Shown: positions 34,530 to 46,983 of the stretch, piece after piece
How positions within the stretch are numbered: the first letter of the stretch is position 1
Layout of the letters: every line of letters begins with the position of its first letter
DNA from: Zantedeschia hybrid cultivar
Taxonomy: Eukaryota; Streptophyta; Magnoliopsida; Alismatales; Araceae
Assembly: GCA_030544215.1 (NCBI GenBank)
Contig: JARZZO010000013.1
Span: 28,565,229 to 28,629,228, forward strand
DNA: 64,000 nucleotides
Reading direction: 5' to 3'
Program-made: the position numbers and the translations under genes
The notes under the pieces: model-generated
Database searches by the model: none
What the model saw: the letters and a program-made list of their open reading frames with translations, nothing else
Told to the model about the DNA's origin: nothing

Positions 34530-35323
34530 GCGTGGATATAATCCTTCATTCGTATAATGCTCTCGAGTCAACTCAGGGTATGGCGAGCTGTCAAACCCTA
34601 ACCGGTCGACTCACTTGGATAGGATGCCGCTGATGAATATCAGAAAACTCCTTTCCCGATATTATCGTCCGCCCTGGCCAGGGACTTTCGCGCATCCTTC
34701 CTAGAGCATTCTCTCTCTAAGTACCGAGAGCGAATGATTCCTTATTAACACACAATTCCCTTCGACGGTATTCCGCTGTACCCAATCCTTGGCGTATTAG
34801 AATCCCATGGCTAGAGATTCGTAAACCAAGGTCAAAGCACAGAAGTCCACTGCCAAGGTGTCCTTGGTGTCTCAGGTCCGAGGACCATCTACGCAACTGC
34901 AACAATAGAATCAAGCTGGTTGACAGTGAGGTACAATACCATCCAGCGATTCAGTTGGATCAGTTCAGTGAACTCATTCTCCAATGAGCACCTACAGATT
35001 CGCCTTAGTGTCTCCACACAAGTGACTTATGAGATCAGTCACCCTCATCATATAAACAGGAGTAATCTGTACTAGTCTAACCGGATATCCGATGTCCTTC
35101 TTAGATATCCTCCGAGTAGGAACAATTAAGAATATGTGTGTTTAAGTGATCAGTCTCATTAGTATGATCTCATCATAATCTGATCACCATAGCACATATT
35201 CATGGACTTCATTATGAAACGATAATTAACGCGATTTACACATAATGAATATTATGCCATTTTATTAATAAATTGAACGAGATTTACATAGTCAGATTGG
35301 CTTGTAGGCCACCTAAACTAACA
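34530..35323 (-). repeat. Copia 3' LTR, inner fragment
   Basis: This continues the LTR broken at 14724 and matches 42304-43099. It ends AAACTAACA at 35323. Directly beyond it, 35324-35336 reads CCAAGTGGGAGAT on the - strand, the standard copia polypurine tract. Confidence 0.9.
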
Positions 35324-35337
35324 ATCTCCCACTTGGA

Positions 35338-36486
35338 CTAAAGCCAATCACCTTTATACAATAAGCCCATAGACTCTAGGTGACGCTCAAACACAATTTG
35401 AGCCAACGACTTTGTCAGTAGATCTGCTACATTGTCGACAAATGGAACTCTTTCCACTACTACATCTCCTCTGGATATGATCTCTCTGATAAGGTGAAAG
35501 CGCCTCAGAATATGCTTCGATTTCTGATGAGACCGCGGCTCTTTCGCTTGCGCAATTGCTCCATTGTTGTCGCACAACAGTGGAACAGGCTCAGAGATGC
35601 TGGGAACTACGCCGAGGTCGGTGATGAATTTCTTCAACCACACTGCTTCCTTGGCGGCTTCAGCTGCAGCGATGTACTCAGCTTCAGTCGTCGAATCTGC
35701 AGTGGTTATTTGCTTAGAACTCTTCCAGCACACTGCCCCTCCGTTCAAAGTAAACACGAATCCAGATGTTGACTTGCTATCATCTGGATCTGACTGGAAA
35801 CTCGAGTCAGTAAAGCCTCGCAGTTTCAAGTCACCTCCTCCATAGACAAGAAACATATCCTTAGTTCTTCTCAAGTGTTTAAGGATACATTTCACTGCCT
35901 TCCAGTGCTCTTCGCCTGGATCAGCCTGAAATCTGCTCGTAACACTTAGAGCAAATGTAACATCAGGTCGTGTACATAGCATGGCATACATGATAGATCG
36001 TATGGCAGAGGCATAGGGTATTCTATCCATGAGTACCCTCTCATCAGGAGTCTTAGGAGACTGCTCCTTTGAGAGACTAATTCCATGTCTCATCGGTATG
36101 AGACCTCTCTTGGAATTTTCCATGCCAAACATTTTGACTATGGTATCTATGTACAAGGATTGGGTCATTCTAAGCATCATCTTTGATCTATCTCTATAGA
36201 TCCGTCTTCCCAATACATAGGATGCTTCTCTCAAATCCTTCATGGAGAAGCTTTTCGACAGCCAGATCTTTACTGATGACATCATAGCTACATCATTCCC
36301 AATGAGTAGTATGTCATCTACATAAAGAACTAGAAAAGTGACTGCACTCCCACTGGTCTTCTTGTACACACAAGGCTCATCCTCATTCTTAATGAAGTCA
36401 TAAGACTTGACTGCCTCATCAAATCTTATGTTCCAGCTCCGGGAAGCCTGCTTTAGTCCATAAATGGACCTTTGAAGCTTGCACAC
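35338..36486 (-). pseudogene. Copia reverse transcriptase (C-terminal part) and RNase H
   Basis: This 382-codon frame starts in the copia reverse transcriptase with SIYGLKQASRSWNIRFD and the catalytic LYVDDILLIGND. The tether and RNase H follow (STSGFVFTLNGGAVCWKSSK, DSTTEAEYIAAAEAAKEAVWL, HILRRFHLIREI), ending MGLLYKGDWL. It is out of frame by one base with the upstream part; the shift is at the A-run 36512-36515, where one extra base explains it. The sequence is otherwise well kept, so inactivation is recent. Confidence 0.92.
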
Positions 36487-36487
36487 T

Positions 36488-37417
36488 TTATCTGGAGATT
36501 CTTTGGATATGAAAACCTTCTGGTTGTATCATATATACCTCTTCCTCAAGGTTACCATTGAGGAAGGCAGTCTTCACATCCATCTGCCAGATTTCATAAT
36601 CAAAATGTGCAGCAATGGCGAGCAGAACTCTGATCGACTTTATCATGGCAACTGGTGAGAAAGTCTGGTCATAGTCAATTCCTTGCCTTTGACGATATCC
36701 CTTTGCCACCAACCTTGCCTTATAAGTATCGATCCGTCCTTCAGCACCGATCTTTCTCTTAAAGATCCACTTGCAACCGATGGGTACAATACCCTCGGGC
36801 AAGTCCTCCAAGTTCAAAACTTGGTTGGTGTACATGGACTGGATTTCTGAGTTCATGGCTTCTCGCCATTTCCCGGCTTCTGAGCCTTCTATGGCCTCTT
36901 GGTAGGTTTTAGGATCATCATCCTCATTATATTGTACCTTAGACTCACCTTCAGCGATATGTCCCACATATCGTTCGGATAGTTTAGGTATTCTACCAGA
37001 TCTACGAGGCTCATCCGTGTATACCTGAACAGATTCAGGAACTGATATCTCATCTGATGATAATGCAGTTGTTTGGGGATCTGGAACCTCTTCCAGTACT
37101 ATTTTACTCCCACTGTTCTCCTGGATAAGGTATTCATCTTCCAGGAAGACAGCTTTCCTGACGACAAACACCTTTTGTTCACCAGGATGGTAAAAATAGT
37201 ATCCAAAGGTTTCCTTTAGATATCCCACAAACCTGCATTTATCAGTTCGTGATTCCAGCTTGTCTAGATCATGCCTCTTTACATGAGCAGGATAACCCCA
37301 GACTTTAACATGTTTAAATTCTGGTTTCCTGCCTTTCCATATCTCATATAGAGTAAAGGCCATAGACTTGCTGGGTACTCTGTTCAGTAGGTATGCTGCT
37401 GACTCTATAGCATACCC
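36488..37417 (-). pseudogene. Copia integrase C-terminus and start of reverse transcriptase
   Basis: It follows a TAG at 37418-37420 in the same frame. It contains the GKxPEFKHVKVWG integrase-end motif, a spacer with RRSGRIPKLSERY, then the reverse transcriptase start (ALGWREAM-like KWREAMNSEIQSM, GCKWIFKRK, YKARLVAKGY, WQMDVKTAFLNG with a catalytic Asp). It ends after QPEGF at the frameshift near 36512. Confidence 0.9.
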
Positions 37418-38617
37418 CTAGAGGGACACTGGTAATCCCGAAAATCTCATCATGGATCGCACCATGTCCAACAAGGTGCGATTCCTCCTTTCTGATACAC
37501 CATTCATCTGTGGTGTATATGGAGGGGTCAGCTGAGAAAGGATACCATTATCCTTTAAGAATTGTGTGAAGTTAGTACTCAAGTATTCTCCTCCTCGATC
37601 TAATCGAAGAGCTTTAATACTCTTTCCTAACTGCTTCTCTACCTCATTCTTGAACTCCTTGAACTTCTCAAATGCTTCCGACTTGTACTTCATTAAGTAC
37701 ACATAGCCGAATCTTGAGAAGTCATCGGTGAACGTGATGAAGTAAGAAAAGCCACCTTTGGCTTGGGTGGACATTGGATCACATACATCTGAATGTATTA
37801 GTTCTAAAATGTCCTTAGCACGTTCTCCATGTCCACTAAATAGAGATTTTGCCATCTTTCTCATAAGGCAGGATTCGCATGTTGCAAATGATTCATAATC
37901 GAATGTTGTTAAGTAACCATGCTTGTGCAACTTTTGCAACCTGCTTTCGCCAATGTGCCCAAGTCTACAATGCCACATGTAGGCTTGGTTCACACAATTC
38001 TTGCTCTTCTTAAGAGCATTGTCAATCTGAAGATTATAATAAGAAACATCTAATAGATATAGACCGTTGACTAAAGATGTTGAAGCTATTGATTTATTAC
38101 CATAATAAATCGAACAACTTCTATTTTCAATAGTCAACCTATATCCTATCTTGTCCAAACAAGATATTGATATGATGTTCTTTATTATGCTAGGAACATA
38201 ATAACAATCTTCCAATAGTAAGGTGTCTCCCGATGGAAGCCTGAGGTTTGCTGTCCCAACAGCAGTCGCCGCAACTTTTGCGCCGTTTCCTTGCCTCAAT
38301 TCCACCTTACCTTGTCTCAGCTTGCGCTTACTTGTCAGCATCTGCACATCATGGCAGATATGAGAAGCACATCCGGTATCCAATACCCAAGATGTGGAAT
38401 CTCTAACCGACAAGTTGATATCTATCATATAGATATCTGAAGCTTCAGACAGTTTCACTCTTCTATGAGCTTTATTATGAAGGAACTCCTTGCAGTTCCT
38501 TTTCCAGTGACCATACTGCTTATAGTATAAGCAGTCACCTTTCACTACTCTTTTACCTTTGTCCTTCGATCCTTTATCGTTAGCTATCATCTCTACTTCA
38601 GGGGCATCTGATGCCAT
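37418..38617 (-). pseudogene. Copia gag end, protease and integrase core
   Basis: The 399-residue frame begins in the nucleocapsid end of gag; the zinc knuckle reads CLYYKQYGHWKRNC, so the second Cys of CX2C is a Tyr. The protease follows with WVLDTGCASH. The integrase has HCRLGH..CESC zinc residues and the Asp-Asp-Glu set in HSDVC, LRLDRGGEY and PYTPQMNGVSERRN. The TAG at 37418 sits where copia integrases have WGYA, so it is a Trp to stop change. Confidence 0.92.
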
Positions 38618-38793
38618 TCAGCAGGAGGATCAGTTCCAGGGACAAAGTTATTGTGCTCAGATATGAAAACATTCTTCAGGTTTCTGAGCCAATTTGAGCA
38701 GATCAGATAAGTCAAAAGGGCATCAAGTATGCCACGGAGTGGGTTATTCGACGACATAGTTCCTACAGGAGATAAGTAAAATCTATTTAGCAA
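38593..38793 (-). pseudogene. Copia gag N-terminal remnant
   Basis: MSSNNPLRGILDALLTYLI..WLRNLK matches the start of plant copia gag proteins (SSN..RGILDANKLTG..WLRNLK in general form). It runs to GTDPPAEW, then ends. The next gag piece is the zinc-knuckle region at 38617, so the whole central gag domain is missing. The element could not have moved with its own gag. Confidence 0.7.
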
Positions 38794-38949
38794 ATGTTCA
38801 ATTATTAAAATTTAAACAAGACATGGTCTTTTGTTCAAGTTTAACTCCCACTAATTTTCGACGGACTGTATAACCCTCAGTTATACAGAACGGGAGACGC
38901 CGACAGTCTCCTAGTGGGGATCAGAATCTCAATGACTTGCACTACAGCC

Positions 38950-39249
38950 TTGTGGATAGCACAACAAACTGTAATACAATCAGAGAGCACCCAACTCATA
39001 GGACTTGCAACTCCTTGCAATATCTGATTATAGCTTCGGTCCCCAGAGATTTAATGGCCTTCTGGATAGCACAACAAACCATTAATCCTGGTCTAAGCTA
39101 ACCATCATTACGCGACGAGCATAGATTTGCATGCAGCTCTTGTGGATAGCACAACAAAGCTACATGGTTCCTCTACCCCGATCTATAGGCATCTAATGCC
39201 ATAGCCACAGTTTCTCCTCCCAATTAAGTAGGCCTTGTGGATAGCACAA
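38950..39249 (-). repeat. Four hairpin repeats with a constant apex in the copia leader
   Basis: TTGTGGATAGCACAA (or one-base variant) lies at 38950-38964, 39060-39074, 39140-39154 and 39235-39249, each followed by CAAA. The core itself pairs (TTGTG/CACAA). Around each core is a different pair of complementary outer arms: TACAG/CTGTA, TTAATGG/CCATTAA, CATGCAGC/GCTACATG, and TAAGTAGG/CCTGCCTA. A weak fifth core is near 39490. Confidence 0.8.
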
Positions 39250-40120
39250 CAAACCTGCCTAAAGTGATTCGAATCCTATGACTATAACGATGGTGGACCA
39301 CGCGGTAAGTTCTTAACTACTCGCGTTACGGCTTAGAATTTATCTAAGGGTATTTAGATAATTTTTATCTTGGTCTCTCCTAAGTGATAGTATATAAATA
39401 TATCGTATATATTTACTAAATACTATAACCTGCTTTGATTCATAATCAAAAGAAAAACAATGCATCTCATACATGTCATTAGTGTGGTCATGGATAGCAC
39501 AGTGGGTTTGACTGGAGCCAACAGTCAAACGCACACACAATCTAATACAACAATTACATTAGATATCCTGCAAACACATAGGCAAGAGATCTCCATCTTT
39601 TCGCCTTCCTGGTTGCAGTTGTGGATCGTCCTCGCTCCTTCCTCGGTTGCCTCGATCATATTACATTTAAATTCTAGAATTCACAAGTAAAAATGAAGAA
39701 GGCCTTATGGCGAGTACAAGAGAGAGAGGGAAGTAGAAATACATCGGAGTATGAGAGGGAGAGGTGCGCAGACCTCTATTTATTAACAATTAATAAACAT
39801 CATACATCCACGATCCACACAATCCATTCATCACATGAATAATAAATTAAGTGCATATCTATGACCACGGTGTGTTTTAAACATTCCACACATGATGCAG
39901 CGCATCACATGGCTAAAACAAATGAGTTTTCAAAAATAGATAAGTTTTGGCTTTCAAAAAGTTGGGATCCAATCAAAATTGACATTTGAATTTCGAAAAC
40001 TCATTTAATTATCTTAACATGTAATTAAATCAAATTTAAAAGCAATAAACACACATCACATGCGCACACACTCCGAATTAATAATTTCAGATTATTCCAT
40101 GCAAATTTGAACATTTCTAA
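39250..40120 (-). other. Copia leader, no coding sequence seen
   Basis: Untranslated region upstream of gag on the - strand. It has short chance frames only, and AT-rich sequence towards the palindrome array. Confidence 0.5.
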
Positions 40121-40600
40121 TAATCTAACACTTAGATTAAACCCCATTAATAATCTAACAATTAGATTATTTAAAGACTAATCTAACTCTTAGATTAATT
40201 CAACAAAATTAATTAATAATTTAACACTTAAATTATTAATTAACTCTAATTATTAATTAACTACTAATATAACTCTTAGATTAGTTAATTAATATTAATT
40301 AGTAATTTAACACTTAAATTATTAACTAACACTAATTAATTAATAACTATAATCTAACAATTAGATTAGAAGATTAAAGTTAATCATTAATTTAACCCTT
40401 AAATCAATAACTAACAATAATAGTTAAAGACTACTAATTTAACACTTAAATTAGTCATTTAAGTTAATTATTAATTTAACTATTAAATTAATAACTAACT
40501 TAAATATTAATTAACAATTAGTTGAAATTAAAAGTTAATGACCAATTTAACCCTTAAATTAGTCATATTAAGGTTAATAATTAATTTAACATTTAAATTA
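40121..40600. repeat. Array of twelve 19-bp AT-rich palindromes
   Basis: Units start at 40121, 40151, 40179, 40217, 40265, 40303, 40350, 40388, 40435, 40472, 40543 and 40582. The form is TAATYTAAC-N-NTTARATTA. When the fifth base of the left arm is C the matching base in the right arm is G (four units); when it is T the match is A (seven units, one of them with a last-base change). Steps between units are mostly 37-39 or 47-48 bp. Confidence 0.85.
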
Positions 40601-41534
40601 ATATTAACCCTAATTAATTAATAACTAATTGCTAGTTAATAAAAATACTTAATTATCATAATGATTCAAAATCATTAATTAAGCCCAATTAAATATAATT
40701 TGAAAAATAATTTCAATTTTCAAAACAATTTTGAATATTAAAATTAAAACCAGTTCATTTTATATTCAAATGGGCTTGGGGTTTAGGGGTTTAAATAGGG
40801 TAAAATGAAGAAAATGGGCCCAGCCCATTTAGGGGACCAGGTTCGAGCCAGTGGCTCGGCCTGGTTCAAACCAGGGTCGACTCCTGGCTAGGGCCAACCT
40901 GGTCTAGCCCGGCTAGACCAGGAGCCCGGCCGGCCCAGCCGGTTAGATCGGCTCGGGACCGGCCGGTTCAGCCACCTATCCTCCCCTTGCAAACCCTAAT
41001 GATGCAGCAGGTTTATGCGGCGGCTGGGCTCGTTGCAGGCCACCGCCGGCCAGCCCGCCGGCGCCGACCGGCGATACCCCCGGCGCCGCCGGCCGGCGAC
41101 GTGCCCGGCGCCGGCAAGGGCTGCCGGCAGCCTCTGATGGTGTGAAGATTAAGCCCAAGAAAGCCCCTTAAAAATCTGATTTTCAGGGTTTCAATCTGAT
41201 TTGGGGCTCGATTTTGTAGCTCTTCGAGGCCACCATGGTGCTGGCTATCATGCCCGGTGTGTAGTGGTGACTGTCACCAAAAGATCCGGGCATCCGGGCC
41301 GCCATCCCAACGATTGGGAATCTTTAACGAAGCCGCCAAAGTACCCCGGTTCATCATCTCATGAAGAACTCCAAAAACCCCAAATAAAATCCGAAAAATC
41401 ACAGAAAAATAATCAAATTATTTGTGTTCATCTTATGAACACTATTCCGTCATTTTAATCGGATTAAACGCATGGAATAACTCAAGAAAAATCAATTTCG
41501 GAAACCGAAACGGGACGAGAAATAGTGGAACCTG
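40601..41534 (-). other. Copia leader next to the primer site
   Basis: Non-coding. A GC-rich block with many GCCGGC runs lies at about 40850-41130; the frames in it are compositional. Confidence 0.5.
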
Positions 41535-41546
41535 GCTCTGATACCA
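41535..41546 (-). other. Copia primer binding site
   Basis: On the - strand this reads TGGTATCAGAGC, complementary to the 3' end of initiator tRNA-Met, directly after the 5' LTR. It fixes the orientation of the element. Confidence 0.92.
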
Positions 41547-43099
41547 CTTTGGGATTTCTCGGTTTCTTCGGATCGCTCACGCAGTGGAAAACAAAAATAT
41601 TTATAGCGATCTGTTCCCGTTTCAAAATCTAAAATGCGATAATCGGATTATCGAAGTTCTCACCGTGTGCGGATTCGAATCCGCAGCCGTTCGGTTCCGT
41701 CGGTGTGACACCGCAAGCCGCGCAAGCGCCCGGCCTCTAGCGAAGTCCACGCGATCCTCCCCGCGACGGATATCCTCGAGTTCCTCGTTCTTCGCAGCCC
41801 ACGAAGCCTCCGCCGGTCACCGCAATAATCGCCGCAGCGCGCGGACGATTTCTCGTCAAACGGGATTCGGAGAAGCGGCGGAGCAGATATGGATCTGCCT
41901 GGACACCAGAGAAGGACAGAAACTGAGGAGGGGCGGCTAGGGTTAGCAGCAGCTTGGCCTGCTCAGCCCGTTCGCTATGTTTTATACTAACCGCGCGGTT
42001 TTTCACAAAAACCCCCGGTTTGTATAAAACCCACTTATTTATCCATCGCCTTGAGAATCATTTGCGTGTGACCCTCTAGGCCCAAGTACCAGTCCAGTTA
42101 ATGGCCCAACAAGCCCAGTGACTCCTCACTGGCTTTATTAATTAATTAATAACCCTTTATTAATCAATTAATCAATCGAATTGATGTCGCACATCGAATT
42201 CGACCGGGCCTCCGATCACGTTGGGTGCCAAGCAACACCGCGTGAACCCGGAAGGTATTTGGGGTTAAGTAATCCACTCTTGGAACCTTTCCGCCAATAG
42301 TTACCGCGTGGATATAATCCTTCATTCGTACAATGCTCTCGAGTCAACTCAGGGTATGGCGAGCTGTCAAACCCTAACCGGTCGACTGACTTGGATTGGA
42401 TGCCGCTGATGAATATCGAAAAACTCCTTTCCCGATATTATCGTCCGCCCTGGCCAGGGACTTTCGCGCATCTTTCTTAGAGCATTCTCTCTCTAAGTAT
42501 CGAGAGCGAATGATTCCTTATTGACACACAATTCCTTTCGACGGTATTCCGCTGTACCCAATCCTTGGCGTATTAGAATCCCATGGCTAGAGATTCGTAA
42601 ACCAAGGTCAAAGCACAGAAGTCCACTGCCAAGGTGTCTTTGGTGTCTCAGGTCCGAGGACCATCCACGCAACTGCAATAATAGAATCAAGCTGGTTGAC
42701 AGTGAGGTACAATACCATCCAGCGATTCAGTCGGATCAGTTCAGTAAACTCATTCTCCAATGAGCACCTACAGATTCGCCTTAGTGTCTCCACACAAGTG
42801 ACTTATGAGATTAGTCACCCTCATCATATGAACATGAGTAATATGTACTAGTCTAACCGGATATCCGATGTCCTTCTTGGATATCCTCCGACTAGGAACA
42901 ATTAAGAATATGTGTGTTTAAGTGATCAGTCTCATTAGTATGATCTCATCATAATCTGATCACCATAGCACATATTCACGGACTTCATTATGAAACGATA
43001 ATTAACGCGATTTACACATAATGAATATTATGCCATTTTATTAATAAATTGAACGAGATTTACATAGTCAGATTGACTTGTAGGCCACTTAAACTAACA
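41547..43099 (-). repeat. Copia 5' LTR, uninterrupted
   Basis: 1553 bp, matching the split 3' LTR and the solo LTR at 3992. The inner terminus reads CTTTGGG instead of TGTTGGG, so the terminal TG/CA is damaged on this side. The outer end is AAACTAACA at 43099. Confidence 0.92.
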
Positions 43100-43104
43100 G
43101 TTTG

Positions 43105-44881
43105 ATAGACTGTCGAGCATCCAAGTTTGAGAGAGATCGAGAGTGATGCAGCCATCCAAGCTTGAAAGAGATAGAGAGTTATGAAGATGAGTCCAAGTGC
43201 AGTTGGTGCCTCCTTCAAGACTTAAAGAGAGCGGGGGTGCGTGCACTTGCGGAAGAAGTTTCTTAGATGCTACGCATGGGAGGGAGACCGCCTATGTCCA
43301 TCGTGCACCGTGGCACATTAATTGGACCTTCACCCATTGATGTTTTAAAATTTTCTAGCATATTGCACCTTGGTTCATTTGTCCCCATAATTAGAAAAGA
43401 TCGAGAGAGTCCAGCAGAGGAAAGGAGAAAATAACAGTGATTATCTTTTAATTGCCATTAATAATTGTTATTTAATGGCAATTTTCATAAATGTCACTGT
43501 TATAATATGAACAATACTTCTATTCGACCAATAGTGGCCTATTAACAAAAGCCATTATTAAATCGCCAACAAAAGCTTGGACATGACAAAGTTTTACAAT
43601 TAAGATGTAAGGACACGAGAAGTATATAAATATATATATATATATATATTCATTTATAGTTATACATACATAAAGTGTGATTATTGAAATTCTTCTAGAA
43701 CACAAAGGAAATAACCAAAGTATATATACTAGATGCTAGCCTATTGATAAATATTATGAGGAACATCTAGTGTCCATTTTGAAATTTGAGAATAAAGTGT
43801 CACAGACGGGGTGTCTAAGTGTCATGTCTTGTCCGAACATCTGACACAACTCTCCAATATAAATAAAAACATGTACCAAATCGCAACTAGACATTAATTA
43901 GAGTCAGATTTCATATTTTGGATATAGGAGAAGAAGCATCTCCAAACCCATAGTTGGGTGGATGCCCTTGCCCTCCACAAACAGGGAGGCATTCGTTCGA
44001 GAAACTCACGTTTCCACACAAGGAGGGACAATCATGGGGTTAGAAGCATTGCTCTGATTGGAATAGGAGACGTGTGCATTTACTTCTCATGTTCATACGA
44101 GATGTCTTATAAAGTGTTTGAACCCAAATCAACTTTATTCAGTTGAGAAGAATCACATCCGATGATTTGGTAGGATCCGGATCTATCCGACCCAATTTAG
44201 ACTCCCACACATTACGTCATTCTCCATATGCGGGGGGAGTTTGGAACCTGTGGTAGTTATCTTCGAGGCGAGCTTGCACGTTATTAAAGCCGCCATGTTG
44301 TTGTCTATTACCAGTTTATGCTTTTCCCTGGCCGGCCGCGAATATCCGATCCGCCAATGCGCCTCACCACAGTTCTTAACCAGGGACCATCAAACAAAAG
44401 TGTCCCTTTTAAAAAAAAAAAAAAATCTTTAAGAAAGTTCTCTTTCGGATGTGAGCTGTTAAGTCTTACTCCGGCCCCCACCCACATTGCTGCCTTCACG
44501 TTCTTGGCTATCTTTCTTTTCTCTTTAATAATGTGGGGGGAAGGAAGGGAGAAGAAGGCTAATTAATATTCTTATGTATGATAACTTTAACCTCTAGGCT
44601 GCCAAGTCAAATGATTAGCAATAAAGGTGAATTTTGATTGTGATTTCCTCGGGAATAACAATGTTTTTTTGCACTTCATCATTAACATGCAACCCCTGGA
44701 TCTCAGGAATGAACACCTTTCTTATGTTCAATAGCTGAAGGAAGGCTTTTGTCTTAAAATTTTATGTTAATTAGTTATTCTGTGGGGTTACAAATTTATA
44801 ATTAAACCAAAGAGTATTGATATGAAATTGTAAAATTTTTTAAGACAATGCTATAACATATTTCTCTGCAAATCGATGGTG

Positions 44882-44924
<43 letters not shown>

Positions 44925-46430
44925 AAATTTATGAACTTTTACTTTTTGTCATACACGAAGCATGTTAAGCGAATTAGTCATTTTTTAAAATGTTTATACT
45001 ACTTTCACTGTCTGTGTTTCTTAGAATTCCTCTCGTTATTAAAAAAAACATCTTATATATAAAAATAATATTTGGAGCATAAAACTTTTCTTGTCTCATC
45101 GTTTTCCCTATTTGATCAAATCAAAGTGTGCAAATCTGTAAAAGCTAGCCGCCTACGGAATGTTCACCGTGGACGCGTGATCCTTACAAGCGCCGGGTCC
45201 CGCTTCTACGCCGCGCCAGCTTGCAATGATGGGTCCATCTTCTTTCAGCGAATAGGAGCATGCCACGTTTATGCTGTCTCCTATTAGTGCTCTCCACCTG
45301 TCTCGTCTTTTTTTTTAAATATCGTCAACTCGGGTAGGTAAGCCACTACGCCCGCAGTACTCCCGGTCGAGCCGGTCACGCCTAAGCGGAAAATCCCGGT
45401 TCAGTTTGAACCATGGAAACGGTAACTACGGTCCGTCGGGCTCGACCGGTCTATCCCCAGCTGATCCCGCGGTTTGTCGATCAGATCTATTAATGTAATG
45501 AATGGTTAATAGATGGGAATGACTCTGTTCAAAAAACAAGGAAAAAGATGGGATTATCTTTTTTCTTTTGCCATTTGATCTTTAAATTAGTTGGTGAGAA
45601 GCTTCAAAATATCAAATTTTGATTTTAATCTTTTTAAGATAGAAACCAAAAAACATATGTGTTTCTCAGTTAATTAAGGTTAAACAATGTTGAGACAAAC
45701 TTAACATGCTAACGTGCTTTCGGGCCATTACATTAGGGGTTCCTTCCCTTCTCCCCACTCTGGCGTCCATTCTCTGGGTGGCCCGAACCGGTCCGGCATG
45801 GACCGGGGCTCGCATACGCCAACCGGACGTCACGCATTCGCCGACCCCATCCCACGAGGGCCACCGTTCCCTCCTTTCCTTTTTTTTATTTGACTCCCTC
45901 CATTTGTCCCGTAGTGGCGGGTCGCGTCCCCAAGCAACGCGGCACCAGGGAAAAGGCATTCCCGCAGATAATGTCCTATTTGCATAAAACGCCCAAAAAA
46001 CCATTGTTAATTTTAAAAGGGAGATGATCTCATCTTATTAAACAAGCAATTCTTGTATGTTAACATTTAAAACTATTATGATTATTTTTAAAATAATATC
46101 CTATATGCCCACCTTGTAAGACAACATATCTATCAGACATGACATTTTAATTGCATGTATAAAACATAAATACATATCAAAGATGCCATTGAAGTGGTAA
46201 CTTTGAAATATTATATATATTAAAATAGTATCATATTTTTAAAATTTGACATATAAAAGTAGTTAATATAAAATTACAAAATACCACCTTCCCCTTCCCT
46301 CGCCCGACTTACTACCGTGGGTTCATGGCCAACAACACCAATTATTATAAAATACTAGCTTTGACATCGTCCCGTATCCACCTAAGTCACCACTAAATGA
46401 AAGGGGAAAAAAATTAATAGCATCTATACT
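43105..46430. other. No supported gene; scattered repeats
   Basis: AATTGCC/GGCAATT half-sites at 43440-43570 resemble those at 11030-11480. AT microsatellites are at 43627-43650 and 44885-44922. Short frames (for example 45706-45987) show no domain. This is the flank between the nested retroelements and the GDPDL gene. Confidence 0.5.
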
Positions 46431-46983
46431 TGTTTCCAGAGGATCCTTCACGAAATAAAACGTGTTTGGGTATTTTTACGCAAAAACGAGAAAACAAAAA
46501 AGGAAAAAGGGGCAAACCCCCGTTTACTGCGGTCGATAAGCCTCGCTCGGCATCACCCCGGGCTCCATTAAATAAACCTGCGCCCGCTGACAGAAATAAA
46601 GGGCACAGTGGAGGGAGAGCTGGGGGCCAGTGTGTGCGAGAAGACCTGGCGAGGGTTGGGGGGTGGGGAAGGGGCCAGGAACGGTAACACCCCCAGCTCA
46701 CCATTTCGCCACCACCTCCATCGCTGCTCACAGCACAGCACAACACAACACAACCAGCGAGAAGGTGGTGCAGGACAGGGAGGAGCAGCAGCAATAGTGG
46801 TGGGAGAGACCCCTCTCGGCCTCTCTCTTCTCTCTCTCTGCATTTCTACAGGGTCTCTGTGCTCATCTGTAGAGCTGCACGGAGATCTCGCCTTCCCGCC
46901 GCTGCAACTGGTCCGGTGGTGCCTCCGGCGTAACACGCGCTTTCTCGGCGCTGTCCGGTGCGGTCTGCGGGTCGCCCGGCGCA
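46431..46983 (+). promoter_or_regulatory. Probable promoter and 5' leader of the GDPDL gene
   Basis: This 550-bp stretch is directly upstream of the start codon. It has CT-rich blocks (about 46800-46850) as in many plant leaders and an ATTAAATAAACC stretch near 46567 that could be a TATA element. The transcription start cannot be fixed from sequence. Confidence 0.3.

Larger units (their letters stand above)
13969..43099 (-). mobile_element. Ty1/copia retrotransposon, split by a nested Tat element (TSD GTTTG)
   Basis: The outer ends are TGTTGGGATTTC at 13969 and AAACTAACA at 43099, with GTTTG directly repeated at 13964-13968 and 43100-43104. Coding sequence is on the - strand, so the 5' LTR is 41547-43099 and the 3' LTR is 13969-14724 plus 34530-35323. 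The Tat element 14725-34524 sits inside the 3' LTR. Without it the copia element would be about 9.3 kb. LTR differences (roughly 3% by eye over 750 bp) exceed those of the inner element (about 2%), which fits the nesting order. Confidence 0.93.
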
